Shown one piece after another: positions 8,156 to 18,500 of a stretch of DNA of 64,000 nt. Under the pieces are notes generated by a model, which made no database searches, had not been told where the DNA came from, and was given only the letters and a program-made list of their open reading frames with translations. Origin of the DNA: Sphingobacterium zeae (lineage in GTDB: Bacteria > Bacteroidota > Bacteroidia > Sphingobacteriales > Sphingobacteriaceae). The position numbers were made by a program, and so were the translations under genes. The DNA is taken from the NCBI RefSeq assembly GCF_030818895.1, contig NZ_JAUTBA010000001.1, forward strand, positions 682,001 to 746,000. The letters run 5' to 3'. How positions within the stretch are numbered: position 1 is the stretch's first letter; each line of letters begins with the position of its first letter.

Positions 8156-9346
8156 TTAATACAATAAGTTATTGTATGGATAACGTTCATTGTGCATCTT
8201 CACAATGATATCGTACAGTTTTTGTTTGAACTCTTCAATATTCGTTTTATTTTTTGCTGATAGGAAGATTGCGGGATCTGCATTTTTTGCCATCCATGAA
8301 TTACGGAAATCATCCAATGTGACCTCGATCTCTTCGCCATCATGCCCTTCTTCAATAGCCGGTTTGTAAAGATCAATCTTGTTAAATATCGTAATCACTG
8401 GTTTGTCCAATGCCTTAAGATCTTTCAATGTCTCATTTACCGCCTGGATATGGTCCTCAAAGTTGGGGTGTGAGATGTCGACTACATGGATCAAGACATC
8501 GGCTTCCCGAACTTCATCCAATGTGGATTTGAAACATTCCACCAAATGGTGCGGTAGTTTACGGATAAAGCCGACCGTATCTGAAAGCAGGAAGGGGAGG
8601 TTGTCTATCACAACTTTGCGTACTGTGGTGTCCAGTGTAGCAAAAAGTTTATTCTCGATCAGTACGTCAGACTTGGAGATCATATTCATAATCGTCGATT
8701 TTCCTACGTTGGTATAACCTACCAAAGCTACACGGATCATCTCACCACGGTTTTTCCGTTGCGTCTCGTTTTGCTTGTCGATTGCTTTTAGGCGTTCTTT
8801 GAACAAAGAAATTTTGTCCAGGATGATACGTCTATCGGTTTCAATCTGTGATTCACCCGGACCACGCATACCAATACCCCCGCGCTGACGTTCCAAGTGG
8901 GTCCACATACGGGTCAGACGTGGTAAAAGATATTGCAATTGGGCCAATTCTACTTGTGTCTTTGCCTGTGCAGTTTTGGCATGTCGGGCAAAGATGTCCA
9001 AGATCAGATTGGAACGGTCCAGTATCTTGCGTTTTAATTCTTTCTCAATATTACGCAGCTGCGAAGGTGAAAGCTCATCGTCGAAAACAACGATGTCGAT
9101 TTCTTCCGCTTCGACGTATGCTTTTATTTCTTCCAGCTTTCCACTACCGACAAAGGTAGCTCGGTCAGGGAAACCTAGTTTCTGTGTAAACATACCTTTG
9201 GTTTCACCACCGGCAGTCTGCACCAAAAATTCAAGTTCCTCCAAATATTCCTTTGCTTTTGTTTCCGTTACGCTTGGGGTGATGACACTCACCAAGACGG
9301 CTGTTTCGGGTTTTATAGCTGTATCGTGTATTTTAAATCTGGCCAT
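8156..9346 (-). CDS. hflX: Ribosome-associated GTPase HflX
   Basis: HflX is a GTPase that binds and splits stalled or hibernating 70S ribosomes. The N-terminal domain ends in the signature RQRGGIGMRGPGESQIETD. The G domain follows with G1 GYTNVGKST, G3 DTVGF, G4 NKID and G5 SAKN. The 396-aa length is usual for Bacteroidota. The gene starts at ATG 9346 and its stop is about 60 bp from the lipB start. A small hairpin (8117-8135) between the two has no T-run on the minus strand, so it is unlikely to stop transcription. Confidence 0.95.
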   Translation of the reverse strand: MARFKIHDTAIKPETAVLVSVITPSVTETKAKEYLEELEFLVQTAGGETKGMFTQKLGFPDRATFVGSGKLEEIKAYVEAEEIDIVVFDDELSPSQLRNIEKELKRKILDRSNLILDIFARHAKTAQAKTQVELAQLQYLLPRLTRMWTHLERQRGGIGMRGPGESQIETDRRIILDKISLFKERLKAIDKQNETQRKNRGEMIRVALVGYTNVGKSTIMNMISKSDVLIENKLFATLDTTVRKVVIDNLPFLLSDTVGFIRKLPHHLVECFKSTLDEVREADVLIHVVDISHPNFEDHIQAVNETLKDLKALDKPVITIFNKIDLYKPAIEEGHDGEEIEVTLDDFRNSWMAKNADPAIFLSAKNKTNIEEFKQKLYDIIVKMHNERYPYNNLLY

Positions 9347-9773
9347 TTTGTACTATTAAGTCTTTTAAGTGAAATCGAAAGGTGATTGAACAGTGCTGTG
9401 CAAGCTATTTATTACCTAACTCTTGTTATTCATTCACTTTTTTAATTATTGTTCAATGAGCCCGAAAGCTCGATGTTTGTTTGAAAAGGTAAATTTAAGA
9501 ATTTATGTATTTGTACACCACACAAGACTGATGCCGATTATGACATAATTCTCCATTAACCAATAAATTTCCTGTGATTTGCTTACCAGGGCAACTCAAA
9601 ATATGTAAGCGTTCGGTCGCCATCTTTTGCCTAGTAAAAGAAGGGATATTTTCTATATCATGTTCATAATGATGCAAAAGTAAATAAATTTGGTTTTATA
9701 AACAAAAAAGATAAGGGGCTTTTAGGAAGCCCTGCCCTGATGGATCAATTTTCCTAGCGAAAATGACATGCGG
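9347..9773 (-). other. Intergenic region between recG and hflX, with recG terminator
   Basis: The recG side holds a hairpin (GGGGCTT at 9715-9721 with AAGCCCT at 9727-9733). On the minus strand it is followed by the complement of AACAAAAAAG (9701-9710), a T-run, so it is a likely intrinsic terminator for recG. The rest should hold the hflX promoter, though I could not place a TAnnTTTG element with confidence. A 60-codon open frame at 9495-9677 has no coding character. Confidence 0.5.
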
Positions 9774-11879
9774 TTAAGAAATCTTGTCCCAGGCAATGCC
9801 ATCTGATTTTCTTGCGAGGAAGCTTCGGAGCAACTGATTTTTTTCGCTCTGGAGTGTTGGATCTTCGTTGAAGATTTCAATGACTGTGTTGCGGCATTCC
9901 GTTAGCAACGCTTGATCGGTGGCCAGATTGGCCATCTTGAGGTCAAGTACACCCGACTGTTGCGTGCCGGAGATGTCGCCCGGGCCACGTAACTGTAGAT
10001 CGACTTCTGCAATTTCAAACCCGTCATTGGTACGCACCATGGTATCCAGCCTTAATCGTCCTTCTTTGCTCAGCTTATTGCCCGACATCAGAATACAAAA
10101 AGACTGTTCAGCACCACGGCCTACACGGCCACGCAATTGGTGCAGTTGGGATAATCCAAATCGTTCGGAATTTTCGATGACCATCACCGATGCATTGGGA
10201 ACATTGACGCCGACCTCGATAACGGTGGTGGCAACCATAATCTGCGTTTCATGTTTGACAAAGCGCTGCATCTCAAAGTCTTTATCTTTTACGGGCATTT
10301 TGCCGTGAACGATACTGATCTTGTATTGTGGTAGCGGAAATTCGCGTTGCAAATTTTCTAGTCCTGCTTCTAAATATATCAGATCAAGTTTTTCGCTTTC
10401 CTTAATGAGCGGGTACACTACATAAACCTGTCTGCCTTTGGCGATCTCCTCGCGCATAAAACCAAACATCCGCAAACGCGAACTTTCAAAAAAGTGGACA
10501 GTTTTGATTGGTTTACGTCCTGCAGGTAATTCGTCTATCACGGAGATGTCCAAGTCGCCGTACATGGTCATCGCCAATGTCCGTGGAATTGGTGTTGCTG
10601 TCATGACCAGCATGTGTGGTGGAATGACATTCTTCCGCCAGAGTTTGGCCCGCTGTTCTACACCAAAACGGTGCTGCTCGTCAATAACAACGAAGCCCAG
10701 GTTGTTGAATTTTACCTTGTCCTCGATTAGGGCGTGGGTGCCAATTAAAATATCTAAGCTGCCATCTTCCAGTGCCTGGTGGATCAAACGGCGTTCTTTC
10801 GTACTAGTGGAGCCAGTGAGAAGCTTTATCGTAACAATATCGTCGCCAACAAGATCTTTAAGTCCATGATAATGCTGGGTCGCCAAGATTTCTGTCGGAG
10901 CCATCATACAGGCCTGAAATCCATTGTCGACAGCAAGCAACATGCTCATGAGGGCAACAACCGTTTTCCCGGATCCAACATCGCCCTGTACCAGGCGGTT
11001 CATCTGTGCACCTGTATTGGTATCCATACGGATTTCCTTCACAACGCGCTTTTGCGCTCCTGTCAAAGGGAATGGAAGACGTTCATTAAAGAACGTGTTG
11101 AATTTTTCACCGACTTTATTGAACCGCTGGCCTCTGAATTTCTGTGTATTCAGCTGCTTGTTGTTGAGCAGCTTGAGCTGAATAAAGAATAGCTCTTCAA
11201 ATTTGATGCGTTTGATGGCTTGGTTCAGCTCCTTTTGATCGCTTGGAAAATGGATGGAAGCGAACGCCTGTTGCCTGGAAATGAGGCCATGTTTAGCAAG
11301 CACATTCTGGGGAAGCGATTCATCAATACTACGGAATACGGTTTCCAATGCAGTTTGCTGCAAGCGTTGGATCCCTTTGGTATCTAGATTGAACTTTTTG
11401 AGTTTTTCTGTCGACGAATACACCGGCTGTAAACTCATGTTGCCGATCTGTTTAACCTGCGGATTATATAAATCCATTTCGGGATGCGTAATGGAAAGCT
11501 GCCCATTGAATTCGCTCGGCTTGCCGTAAATAATATAGGCTGAGCCGACTTTTAATGATTTTTGGAGCCATGGGATGGACTGAAACCAGACCAATTCCAT
11601 GGAGCCCGTTTCGTCTTTGAAAGAACCGACAAGACGTTTCGTTTTTTTCTCGCCCACGAGTTGTAGCGAAACCAATCGCCCCAGTACCTGTGCCGCCATC
11701 ATATCGGGATGAAGTTTCCGGATTTTATGAAACTCTGTACGGTCGATATAACGGAAAGGATATTGCGTCAGTAGATCACCAATGGTAAATACCTGCAACT
11801 CTTTCTTGAGCACATCTGCCTTTTGTGGACCTACACCTTTGAGGTATTCTATGGGGGTAATTAAACTTAATTCAGCCAT
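9774..11879 (-). CDS. recG: ATP-dependent DNA helicase RecG
   Basis: RecG is a double-stranded DNA translocase that reverses stalled forks and processes branched recombination intermediates. An N-terminal wedge/OB region (start ELSLITPIEYLKGVGPQKAD) precedes superfamily 2 helicase motifs: motif I GDVGSGKT, motif Ia APTEILA, motif II DEQH in VIDEQHRFGVEQR, motif III TATPIPRT and motif VI QLRGRVGRG. The 701-aa length is normal. It starts at ATG 11879 and is monocistronic, with a small lipoprotein gene upstream on the same strand and a terminator after its end. Confidence 0.96.
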   Translation of the reverse strand: MAELSLITPIEYLKGVGPQKADVLKKELQVFTIGDLLTQYPFRYIDRTEFHKIRKLHPDMMAAQVLGRLVSLQLVGEKKTKRLVGSFKDETGSMELVWFQSIPWLQKSLKVGSAYIIYGKPSEFNGQLSITHPEMDLYNPQVKQIGNMSLQPVYSSTEKLKKFNLDTKGIQRLQQTALETVFRSIDESLPQNVLAKHGLISRQQAFASIHFPSDQKELNQAIKRIKFEELFFIQLKLLNNKQLNTQKFRGQRFNKVGEKFNTFFNERLPFPLTGAQKRVVKEIRMDTNTGAQMNRLVQGDVGSGKTVVALMSMLLAVDNGFQACMMAPTEILATQHYHGLKDLVGDDIVTIKLLTGSTSTKERRLIHQALEDGSLDILIGTHALIEDKVKFNNLGFVVIDEQHRFGVEQRAKLWRKNVIPPHMLVMTATPIPRTLAMTMYGDLDISVIDELPAGRKPIKTVHFFESSRLRMFGFMREEIAKGRQVYVVYPLIKESEKLDLIYLEAGLENLQREFPLPQYKISIVHGKMPVKDKDFEMQRFVKHETQIMVATTVIEVGVNVPNASVMVIENSERFGLSQLHQLRGRVGRGAEQSFCILMSGNKLSKEGRLRLDTMVRTNDGFEIAEVDLQLRGPGDISGTQQSGVLDLKMANLATDQALLTECRNTVIEIFNEDPTLQSEKNQLLRSFLARKSDGIAWDKIS

Positions 11880-11945
11880 TCTTCTTGAATGGCTAAATTA
11901 CAAAAAATTTATGCGTTTATGGAGCCATTTCTTGGGCTAGTGTGA

Positions 11946-12371
11946 CTATTTTGAAGCAGATTCTTCATATTTAATGTCTGCTTTTCCTTCTTTACAGATC
12001 ACGCCCAATGGTTTGCGATAAGGTATACAATTTATTTTGGGAGCCACCATTGGCTGATATATCTCCATCAGCCGGTTGTTGTCATTGATCATATTTTGCA
12101 AGGTTGTTTTGTCTACGGATTTTTGATAGGGAAGGTAACTTTTCCCACACACTGTTCGTATTTCTATCATTTCCCATTCTGTAGCATCACTACAGGCTTT
12201 GGGCCTGGCAAAGGCAACGATTTTGCTGTACTTCTCATTGGAGAGCGACTCAAGTTCCTTTTCTGTTTTGTCCTTGTAGGGATTTTCTAAATGTGACTCC
12301 GATTTACAAACAACAAATAGCATGCAACATGCCAATAGGGTCGTAATACTCAAAATTGAGAGATTTTTCAT
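11946..12371 (-). CDS. Small putative lipoprotein, unknown function
   Basis: I place the start at MKNLSILSITTLL rather than nine codons upstream, because this gives a standard lipoprotein signal ending in LFVVC, with the Cys as the acylated residue. The mature part is about 120 residues, helical and charged, with several further cysteines (KACSD, TVCGK, INCIP, VICKE) that may pair in the periplasm. No family was recognised. It ends 66 bp before recG on the same strand, so some readthrough into recG is possible. Confidence 0.6.
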   Translation of the reverse strand: MKNLSILSITTLLACCMLFVVCKSESHLENPYKDKTEKELESLSNEKYSKIVAFARPKACSDATEWEMIEIRTVCGKSYLPYQKSVDKTTLQNMINDNNRLMEIYQPMVAPKINCIPYRKPLGVICKEGKADIKYEESASK

Positions 12372-12473
12372 AATCTTCTTCTTGGTTTTATTAATCAAAC
12401 GGGTAATTCTTGGTCTTTGCTACAAAGGATTTCCATGAAGTTTTTGTCAAGAGAAATTTGATTTTGAACTCTA

Positions 12474-12505
12474 TTGCGCATAATTTTCATTAGATTGTAG
12501 GTTTG
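12474..12505 (+). promoter_or_regulatory. Probable promoter of the second AAA/DUF4143 gene, inside repeat 1
   Basis: TTG (12474-12476), a 21-bp spacer and TAGGTTTG (12498-12505) fit the Bacteroidota housekeeping promoter TTG-N19-21-TAnnTTTG. The -7 element is part of direct repeat 1. Repeat 2 carries a second match, TAGTTTTG (12531-12538). Confidence 0.5.
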
Positions 12506-12584
12506 AAACAACAATATGTTAGTAAAAATGTAGTTTTGAAACAACAAAATTTAATTATTTTTGTAATATAGAAACGACAATATG
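12496..12584 (+). repeat. Three 23-bp direct repeats with exact 33-bp period before the AAA/DUF4143 gene
   Basis: Copies start at 12496, 12529 and 12562, on the pattern TGTAGKTTTGAAACAACAA. The third is degenerate (TGTAATATAGAAACGACAA) and runs straight into the start codon: its TATG includes ATG 12582. Spacers are 10-11 bp and AT-rich. Exact 33-bp phasing (three helical turns) and overlap with -7-like elements point to cooperative binding of a regulator, perhaps the ATPase itself. Confidence 0.8.
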
Positions 12585-13775
12585 GAAACTTTGATCAATT
12601 TTCAAGATATTCTTTTGCAGGGCATCAACAATGATTTCAGGAGATACCTTCATGAAAAAATTAACTGGAATCAACGGATGATAGGGATCAAAGGTGCACG
12701 TGGGGCAGGTAAGACGACGATTTTATTGCAGCATATGAAATATGATCTGGGCGCATTAAAAGATAAAAGTCTCTATATTACCGCTGATCATACCTGGTTT
12801 TACAACCATAGTTTACTAGATACCGCAATGGATTGGTATCAACAGGGGGGGCAACTCCTTCTGATTGATGAAGTACATAAGTATCCTAACTGGTCCAGGG
12901 AACTCAAAAATATTTATGATGGGATTCCCGGTATGCGCGTTATATTTTCGGCATCATCGGCTTTAGACATCTATCGTGGTCAAGCCGATTTAAGCAGACG
13001 AGTGGTGAGCTATACATTGGCAGGACTTTCTTTTAGAGAATATCTCCAGTTCTCGGGAGTGGCCTCATTCTCTCCGATAACATTTGAAGACATTCAAAAG
13101 CAACATCGCGAGATCAGTGTGAATATTACTTCCTCCATAAGACCGCTGCCACTATTTGCAAAGTATCTGCGATCGGGTTATCTGCCTATATTTACCGAAG
13201 GTGAAAACGAATATTTGCCTAAACTAGAGCAAATTATAGATGCGGTCGTTGATATTGATCTTGCTTACATTGCATCTTACAATGCTGGTACGGCTGTGAA
13301 AGTAAAACGCTTATTAGCAGTAATAGCAGAATCCGCTCCTTTCAAGCCTAATATTTCCGCCTTAGCAGCCAAAATGGATATTTCCAGAGATCGCATATTA
13401 GAATACATCTATCAATTGAAGGACGCAGGACTTTTAAATGTTTTATCCACACAAGGGAAAGGCGTATCGCGGCTACAAAAGCCGGACAAACTTTTCTTGG
13501 AAAATACGAACCTTTCTTATGCAATTCACCCAGATCCAAACCAAGGAAATCTACGGGAAACTTTTTTATTGAATCAATTGCTTCATGCAGGGCTGGAAGT
13601 ATCCGAACCGCAGACTGGCGACTTTTTAGTCGAGCAGGTTCATATCGAAGTGGGCGGTAAAAATAAAGGTAGTCAGCAGGTTCGAGATACCGATCGTTAC
13701 TTGATTGCGGCAGATGGTATAGAAACAGGTTTTGGCGCAAAGATTCCGCTATGGTTATTCGGATTTTTATATTAG
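12582..13775 (+). CDS. AAA-family ATPase with C-terminal DUF4143 domain (second paralogue)
   Basis: Walker A is GARGAGKTT (residues 38-46) and Walker B is LLLIDEVHK (92-100). A sensor-like VIFSASSALDI follows, then the family-typical LSRRVVSYTLAGLSFREYLQF. A winged-helix-like stretch (ISALAAKMDISRDRILEYI) leads to a C-terminal DUF4143 core, where GDFLVEQVHIEVGGKNKG keeps the D ... E-x-(G)GK pattern of PD-(D/E)XK-like domains. It belongs to a different branch from the ATPase at 894-2015. Shared features are the two-domain plan and gene-specific repeats directly before the start. It stands alone between a minus-strand lipoprotein gene and a bidirectional terminator. Cellular function is unknown. 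Confidence 0.85.
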   Translation: METLINFQDILLQGINNDFRRYLHEKINWNQRMIGIKGARGAGKTTILLQHMKYDLGALKDKSLYITADHTWFYNHSLLDTAMDWYQQGGQLLLIDEVHKYPNWSRELKNIYDGIPGMRVIFSASSALDIYRGQADLSRRVVSYTLAGLSFREYLQFSGVASFSPITFEDIQKQHREISVNITSSIRPLPLFAKYLRSGYLPIFTEGENEYLPKLEQIIDAVVDIDLAYIASYNAGTAVKVKRLLAVIAESAPFKPNISALAAKMDISRDRILEYIYQLKDAGLLNVLSTQGKGVSRLQKPDKLFLENTNLSYAIHPDPNQGNLRETFLLNQLLHAGLEVSEPQTGDFLVEQVHIEVGGKNKGSQQVRDTDRYLIAADGIETGFGAKIPLWLFGFLY

Positions 13776-13848
13776 TATTCCCGCTGGATCATTGACCCGC
13801 TTCCCACATTGGGATCTTGCGTTGAACAGGACAGTAAAAATTATATAA

Positions 13849-13883
13849 AAACGGGGCTATTCAAAACTTGAATAGCCCCGTTT
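13849..13883. terminator. Bidirectional intrinsic terminator
   Basis: A perfect 16-bp inverted repeat (AAACGGGGCTATTCAA at 13849-13864, complement at 13868-13883) with a 3-nt loop lies between the convergent ATPase gene and susD 1. A/T runs flank it on both sides. Confidence 0.85.
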
Positions 13884-13910
13884 GAGAATTTATCCCGGAT
13901 GATCTCTTGA

Positions 13911-15581
13911 TTAGAAATTACCCTTATTTACATCCCACCAAAGTCTGGTACCGCCGTTGTCAGGTCCGCCCAACAACGAGATTGCAGATTGTACTTCAGC
14001 TGCATTAGTGTTGTATTCATTTTGTGGGAACGGTAAGCGACGGATCTGTATTTTAGTATCGATCAGTCCACCGCTATTGTTGACCACAACCGGGAATAGG
14101 CGGGGATATCCAGTACGGCGGAATTCACTCCAAGCTTCTTGTCCTTCAGGGAAGATCGCCAACCATTTTTGGGTGATAATACGTTCCAGTTTTTCTTCAT
14201 TGGTAGCACCCTCATTCCATTTGATGGTCAGTGCGCTTGGTGAATTGGCGTTATTCTTCGCATTGAAAGGATCTTTGTAAGCTGCAGCCTTACTGGTATT
14301 ATCATTGAGGTAAGTGCTCAATCCTGATGTTACACCCCATTGCGTAAAGGAAGTTTCCACTCCTTTTTCATAAAGTGATTGCGCTGTTCCACCGGCATTG
14401 TTCCAACCTCTCAATGCTGCTTCCGCACGAAGGAAGTAAACCTCAGCTGCGGTCATTAATACCGGTGCTGTTGTTGCCACGAAAGTTGGTGTTGTACCTT
14501 CGGTATTCAATGCCGATAGCTTTTGGTATTTGTCTTTTTCGATACCATCTGCACCTGCACGGATTCCAATGTATTTACCAGCGAACGCCGTTGTTGTTGC
14601 ATCTTTAATGACAGGTGCCATGTATTTAGAGATACGCGGGTCGTTCAATCCTGTCATATAGGAAGAAAGCGTCGCATTGATACGGGTATCGGCCCAGTTT
14701 TTGGAAATAAACCAAAGCGGGTTGCTGTAGGTTCCATCCGCCGGTATAGTGATCTTGAAGTTTTCGGTGTTACTTTCCAATACACCACCATTTGTCGGAT
14801 CCAGTGCTTTTTCGGCTTGTGTTTTTGCTAAAGCAGCATCGACTTTAACCAAACGCATTGCCAAACGCAGGCGAAGTGAATTGGCAATTTTCAACCAATT
14901 TGCAAATCTGACCTGATTATCAGTATTCGGAAATACAAGATCGATCTGATCGATTTTAGCAGCCATTGGACTATCTGCTTTGTACGATTTCAACGCGGTT
15001 ACAGCCTCATCGAGCTCTTTGAAGAAAGCAGCATATACATCGGATTGTTTGTCGTATGGAACGGTATTGGAGGTGCCTACTTTACTATATGGAATAGGAC
15101 CATAGATATCTGTAACACGGCTCGCCGCTTCCACTTTGATCACTAATGCTGAACCCCATAGTGCTGGATAGGTCTCTGCAAGGCCATTGCTTTTTAACTT
15201 TTCAATGGATTTAATAACGTTAAGATAAAGCACTTTAAATGGTTCTCCATTCCATCCATTTACCATGGCATAATTCAGGTTGTTCTGACCGCTATTAAAC
15301 GGCGTAGGAGACATGAAATAGCCCGAAAAGACGTCTGCATTCAGATTTTGTTGTACTTGATAAGAATTAGGGTCTCCCGCACCAGAGAAATTGTAAATAG
15401 ACATTTGTGCATTTTTTAAAAAAAGCACAAGATCTTGTCCGTCCCCCTTTAAATCTTCATCTGTAAGCCCAATATTGTTTTTGTTGTAATCCTCAAAATT
15501 CTTTGTACAGCTGGTCATCGTTCCTCCAAGAAGTAACATGGCCAGGGAGAATTTGGATATATATTTGATATTAAAATTCAT
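13911..15581 (-). CDS. SusD/RagB-type nutrient-binding outer-membrane lipoprotein (pair 1)
   Basis: SusD proteins are surface lipoproteins that cap a SusC channel and bind the substrate. I place the start at 15581 (MNFNIKYISKF), 10 nt after the susC stop; the longer frame overlaps susC. The lipobox is GTMTSC and the mature protein begins TKNFEDYNKNN. The fold is of the SusD-like_2 type, seen in AEVYFLRAEAALRGW, EKLERIITQKWLAIFPEGQEAW and FRRTGYPRLFP. The mature length of about 535 residues is typical. No enzyme or regulator gene is attached to this pair, so the substrate cannot be guessed. Confidence 0.9.
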   Translation of the reverse strand: MNFNIKYISKFSLAMLLLGGTMTSCTKNFEDYNKNNIGLTDEDLKGDGQDLVLFLKNAQMSIYNFSGAGDPNSYQVQQNLNADVFSGYFMSPTPFNSGQNNLNYAMVNGWNGEPFKVLYLNVIKSIEKLKSNGLAETYPALWGSALVIKVEAASRVTDIYGPIPYSKVGTSNTVPYDKQSDVYAAFFKELDEAVTALKSYKADSPMAAKIDQIDLVFPNTDNQVRFANWLKIANSLRLRLAMRLVKVDAALAKTQAEKALDPTNGGVLESNTENFKITIPADGTYSNPLWFISKNWADTRINATLSSYMTGLNDPRISKYMAPVIKDATTTAFAGKYIGIRAGADGIEKDKYQKLSALNTEGTTPTFVATTAPVLMTAAEVYFLRAEAALRGWNNAGGTAQSLYEKGVETSFTQWGVTSGLSTYLNDNTSKAAAYKDPFNAKNNANSPSALTIKWNEGATNEEKLERIITQKWLAIFPEGQEAWSEFRRTGYPRLFPVVVNNSGGLIDTKIQIRRLPFPQNEYNTNAAEVQSAISLLGGPDNGGTRLWWDVNKGNF

Positions 15582-15591
15582 TGTTGATCGT

Positions 15592-18500
15592 TTAGAAAGT
15601 TGCATTTAGTGTAAGTCCGTAATTGCGGGTTGCAGGCATCATAAAGATATCTACACCACTCAGCGAATTGCCTGTTGACATCGTTACTTCAGGGTCAAAT
15701 GGAGCCTTTTTAGAAATGTAGAATAGGTTTCTTCCTACAGCATTGACGCGCAATTTTTTGAAGAAACTGTCTTTAATATTGAAATCATAGCCGAAAGTCA
15801 ATTCACGCAGTCTCACGACCGTTCCATCGTAAATGTATTGGCTACTGACAGGACCTATACCTCCTGTTGATGTGTACCATTTCTCTGCATCGACGACAGC
15901 AACAGGAGTTCCATTCGGTGTAACACCGTTTACGGCAACGCCACCATTTGCACGAGCGGCTCCAGTTGCTTCTGATACGCCATAACCATCCATGACAGAT
16001 TGTGTAATTGACATTACCTCGTAATTAAACTTGCCGTCAATCAAGAAACTTAAATTGAAGTTTTTATAATTGAAACTATTGTTCCAGCCCATTTGCCAAA
16101 TTGGATTCGAATTTCCTAGCTTAGTATAAGCGTTGGTTTTTTGAGGAATACCATCTTCTGAGATAATAATCCTTCCTTCAGCATCCCGTACAAAATCCTG
16201 TCCATAGATATCGCCAAAAGAACCGCCTACCTCAAGTTTGGAAGCAAAGTTGTTTTGATTTTCACCAGTTAAACTAAACTCAGGAACAGCATCAGCTAGC
16301 TTTTTTATCTTGTTTTTATTGTAGGTGAAGTTGATACTTGTTGTCCATTTAAAATCCTCATTTTTGATCGCATCCAATGATACCAACGCCTCTACCCCTT
16401 GGTTTTGAATGTCACCGGCATTAATTGCATACTGTTGGTTTAACGAAGCTTGGCTCGCAGCGACTTTGAAGAACTGGTTCGTTGTGTTTGTTTTGTAGTA
16501 CGTAACATCCACATTCAAACGATTGTTCCACATGCGCCATTCCGTTCCAATTTCAAAAGATTTCGTTTTTTCGGGCTTTAATGTTTTCAAGAACGCAATG
16601 TCATTTACTGTCAATACAGCGTACGGGTTCACCGTGTTTGTTAATAAACTCGTGTAAGGAGGCAAATCATTGCCCACTACTGCATACGAACCACGAATCT
16701 TGGCCATATTGACAAACTCAGGTAAGTTTAATTTGTCATTCAATACAATACCCAATCCTGCAGATGGGTAGAAGAAAGACTTTGTACCTGTGAAAGCTAA
16801 TGTACTGGACCAGTCATTCCTCGCCGTCAGATCCAAATAAATCCAGTTGTCGTAGGCTAAGTTTGCTGATGCAAATACCGATTGTAATTGTCTACGATTA
16901 GCCGATAATGTCGATGTGACAGGCGTTGTTGTATTTTGGATAAAGAATTGATTTGGGATTTTTAACCCGTCAATACCTGTGTTAAAATCCACACCTTCGG
17001 TTTTCCAGTCGGTGATACTTGTTCCGACCAATCCTGTGATCTGAAACTTATCGCTGACATTAAAGTTCATGTTGGCAACGACATCACCGTATTGTTGTGT
17101 AATGGTGGTATTTGTATAATTGTAATTACCATTTACTTTCCCAAGGGGATTTGGTGTGCTCGCATAGACTTTACGGTCCCAAACCTCTGAGGTGCGATCG
17201 ACGCTTCCCCTAGCCTGAATACTGATCCAAGGCGCTACTTTATATTTTGCACTACCATTTAAAAGCAAGCGGTTGCGGGTAGAGCTTGTTGGATTCCTGT
17301 TGACGATCCACCATGGATTCTGTTGTGTTGTGGGACTATCACTTAGGCTGAACCAGTTTTGTTCGTTCAGATTGCGGCTTGGATTGAACGTTTCGTAATT
17401 TTTATAATCCGCAATATTTAAGCTTCGAGGTAATAGGTAGGTTCCAACCAGTGGATTATAATAAAATCCTGAACTAGGGGCATTATCCAATTTTTGTGTA
17501 ATATAATTGGCGCTTCCTTCAACGGTCAGCTTATTATCAAAAAATGAAGCACTTTCCTTGAGATTGAAGTTATGACGCATCAGGTCATTTTCTGGAAGAA
17601 TACCTTTTGCAAGCGTATTTGCATAAGAGAAATACGTTTGATTTTTTTCGTTACCTCCGGACAATGTCAATGAATTGGTGAAGTTGCTACCTGTACGGAA
17701 AAATTCACCTACATTATCATAGTTGGCGCCATTGGTTTTGTCGCCCCAGCTAAATACACTGGTGTTACTGTTTTTACCACCCGAACCTTGACCATATTGG
17801 TTTTGGAATTTCGGTGTCGATACAGCCTGTTCGATCTGTGCACTTGATGAGAAGTTGATCGTTGTGCGACCTTGTTTACCTGATTTTGTTGTGACCAAGA
17901 TAACGCCGTTGGCTGCCTGGCTACCATATAATGCCGCTGCAGATGCTCCTTTTAATACGGAGATGTTTTCGATATCTTCTGGGTTGATCAATGAAATAGG
18001 GTCGCCACCATCACGTTGCCCGCCGAACACGTTGTCTGGCTGACTTGCTAATGTCTGGTTATTGATTGGAACCCCATCGACAACATAAAGTACCTGGTTG
18101 TTGCCAGAGGCCGACTTGTTACCACGCAAAATAACTTTCGCCGAGCCACCTGGTCCTGAAGAGCTGGAAGCAATATTAACGCCGGCTACTTTACCGTTTA
18201 AATTATTTGCCAAGTTGGTGCTTTTGACTTTGTTCAATTCGTCACCATTGACCTGTTGTGTTGAGTATGTTAATGATTTTTGTGCACGGCTAATACCTAG
18301 AGCGGTGACCACGACACTTTCCAACTGCTGTGTTTGTTCTTCTAAACTTACCGTTACTGTCGTTTCACCAGGGCCCAATGTTACCGTTTTATTTTCATAA
18401 CCGACAGTACTGATGTTCAATATGCGGTTTTTATCATCAACATTGATCTGAAATGCGCCTTTAACATCCGTAGAACTTGCATTGGAAGTGCCCAGTACTT

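Noticed and set aside
9495-9677. 60-codon open frame between recG and hflX
   Set aside because: No recognisable motif, signal or operon position; the composition does not look coding.
12474-13775. Second AAA/DUF4143 gene as a transposon with its repeats as iterons
   Set aside because: No replication initiator, transposase or terminal repeats; the repeats lie on one side only and overlap promoter-like elements.
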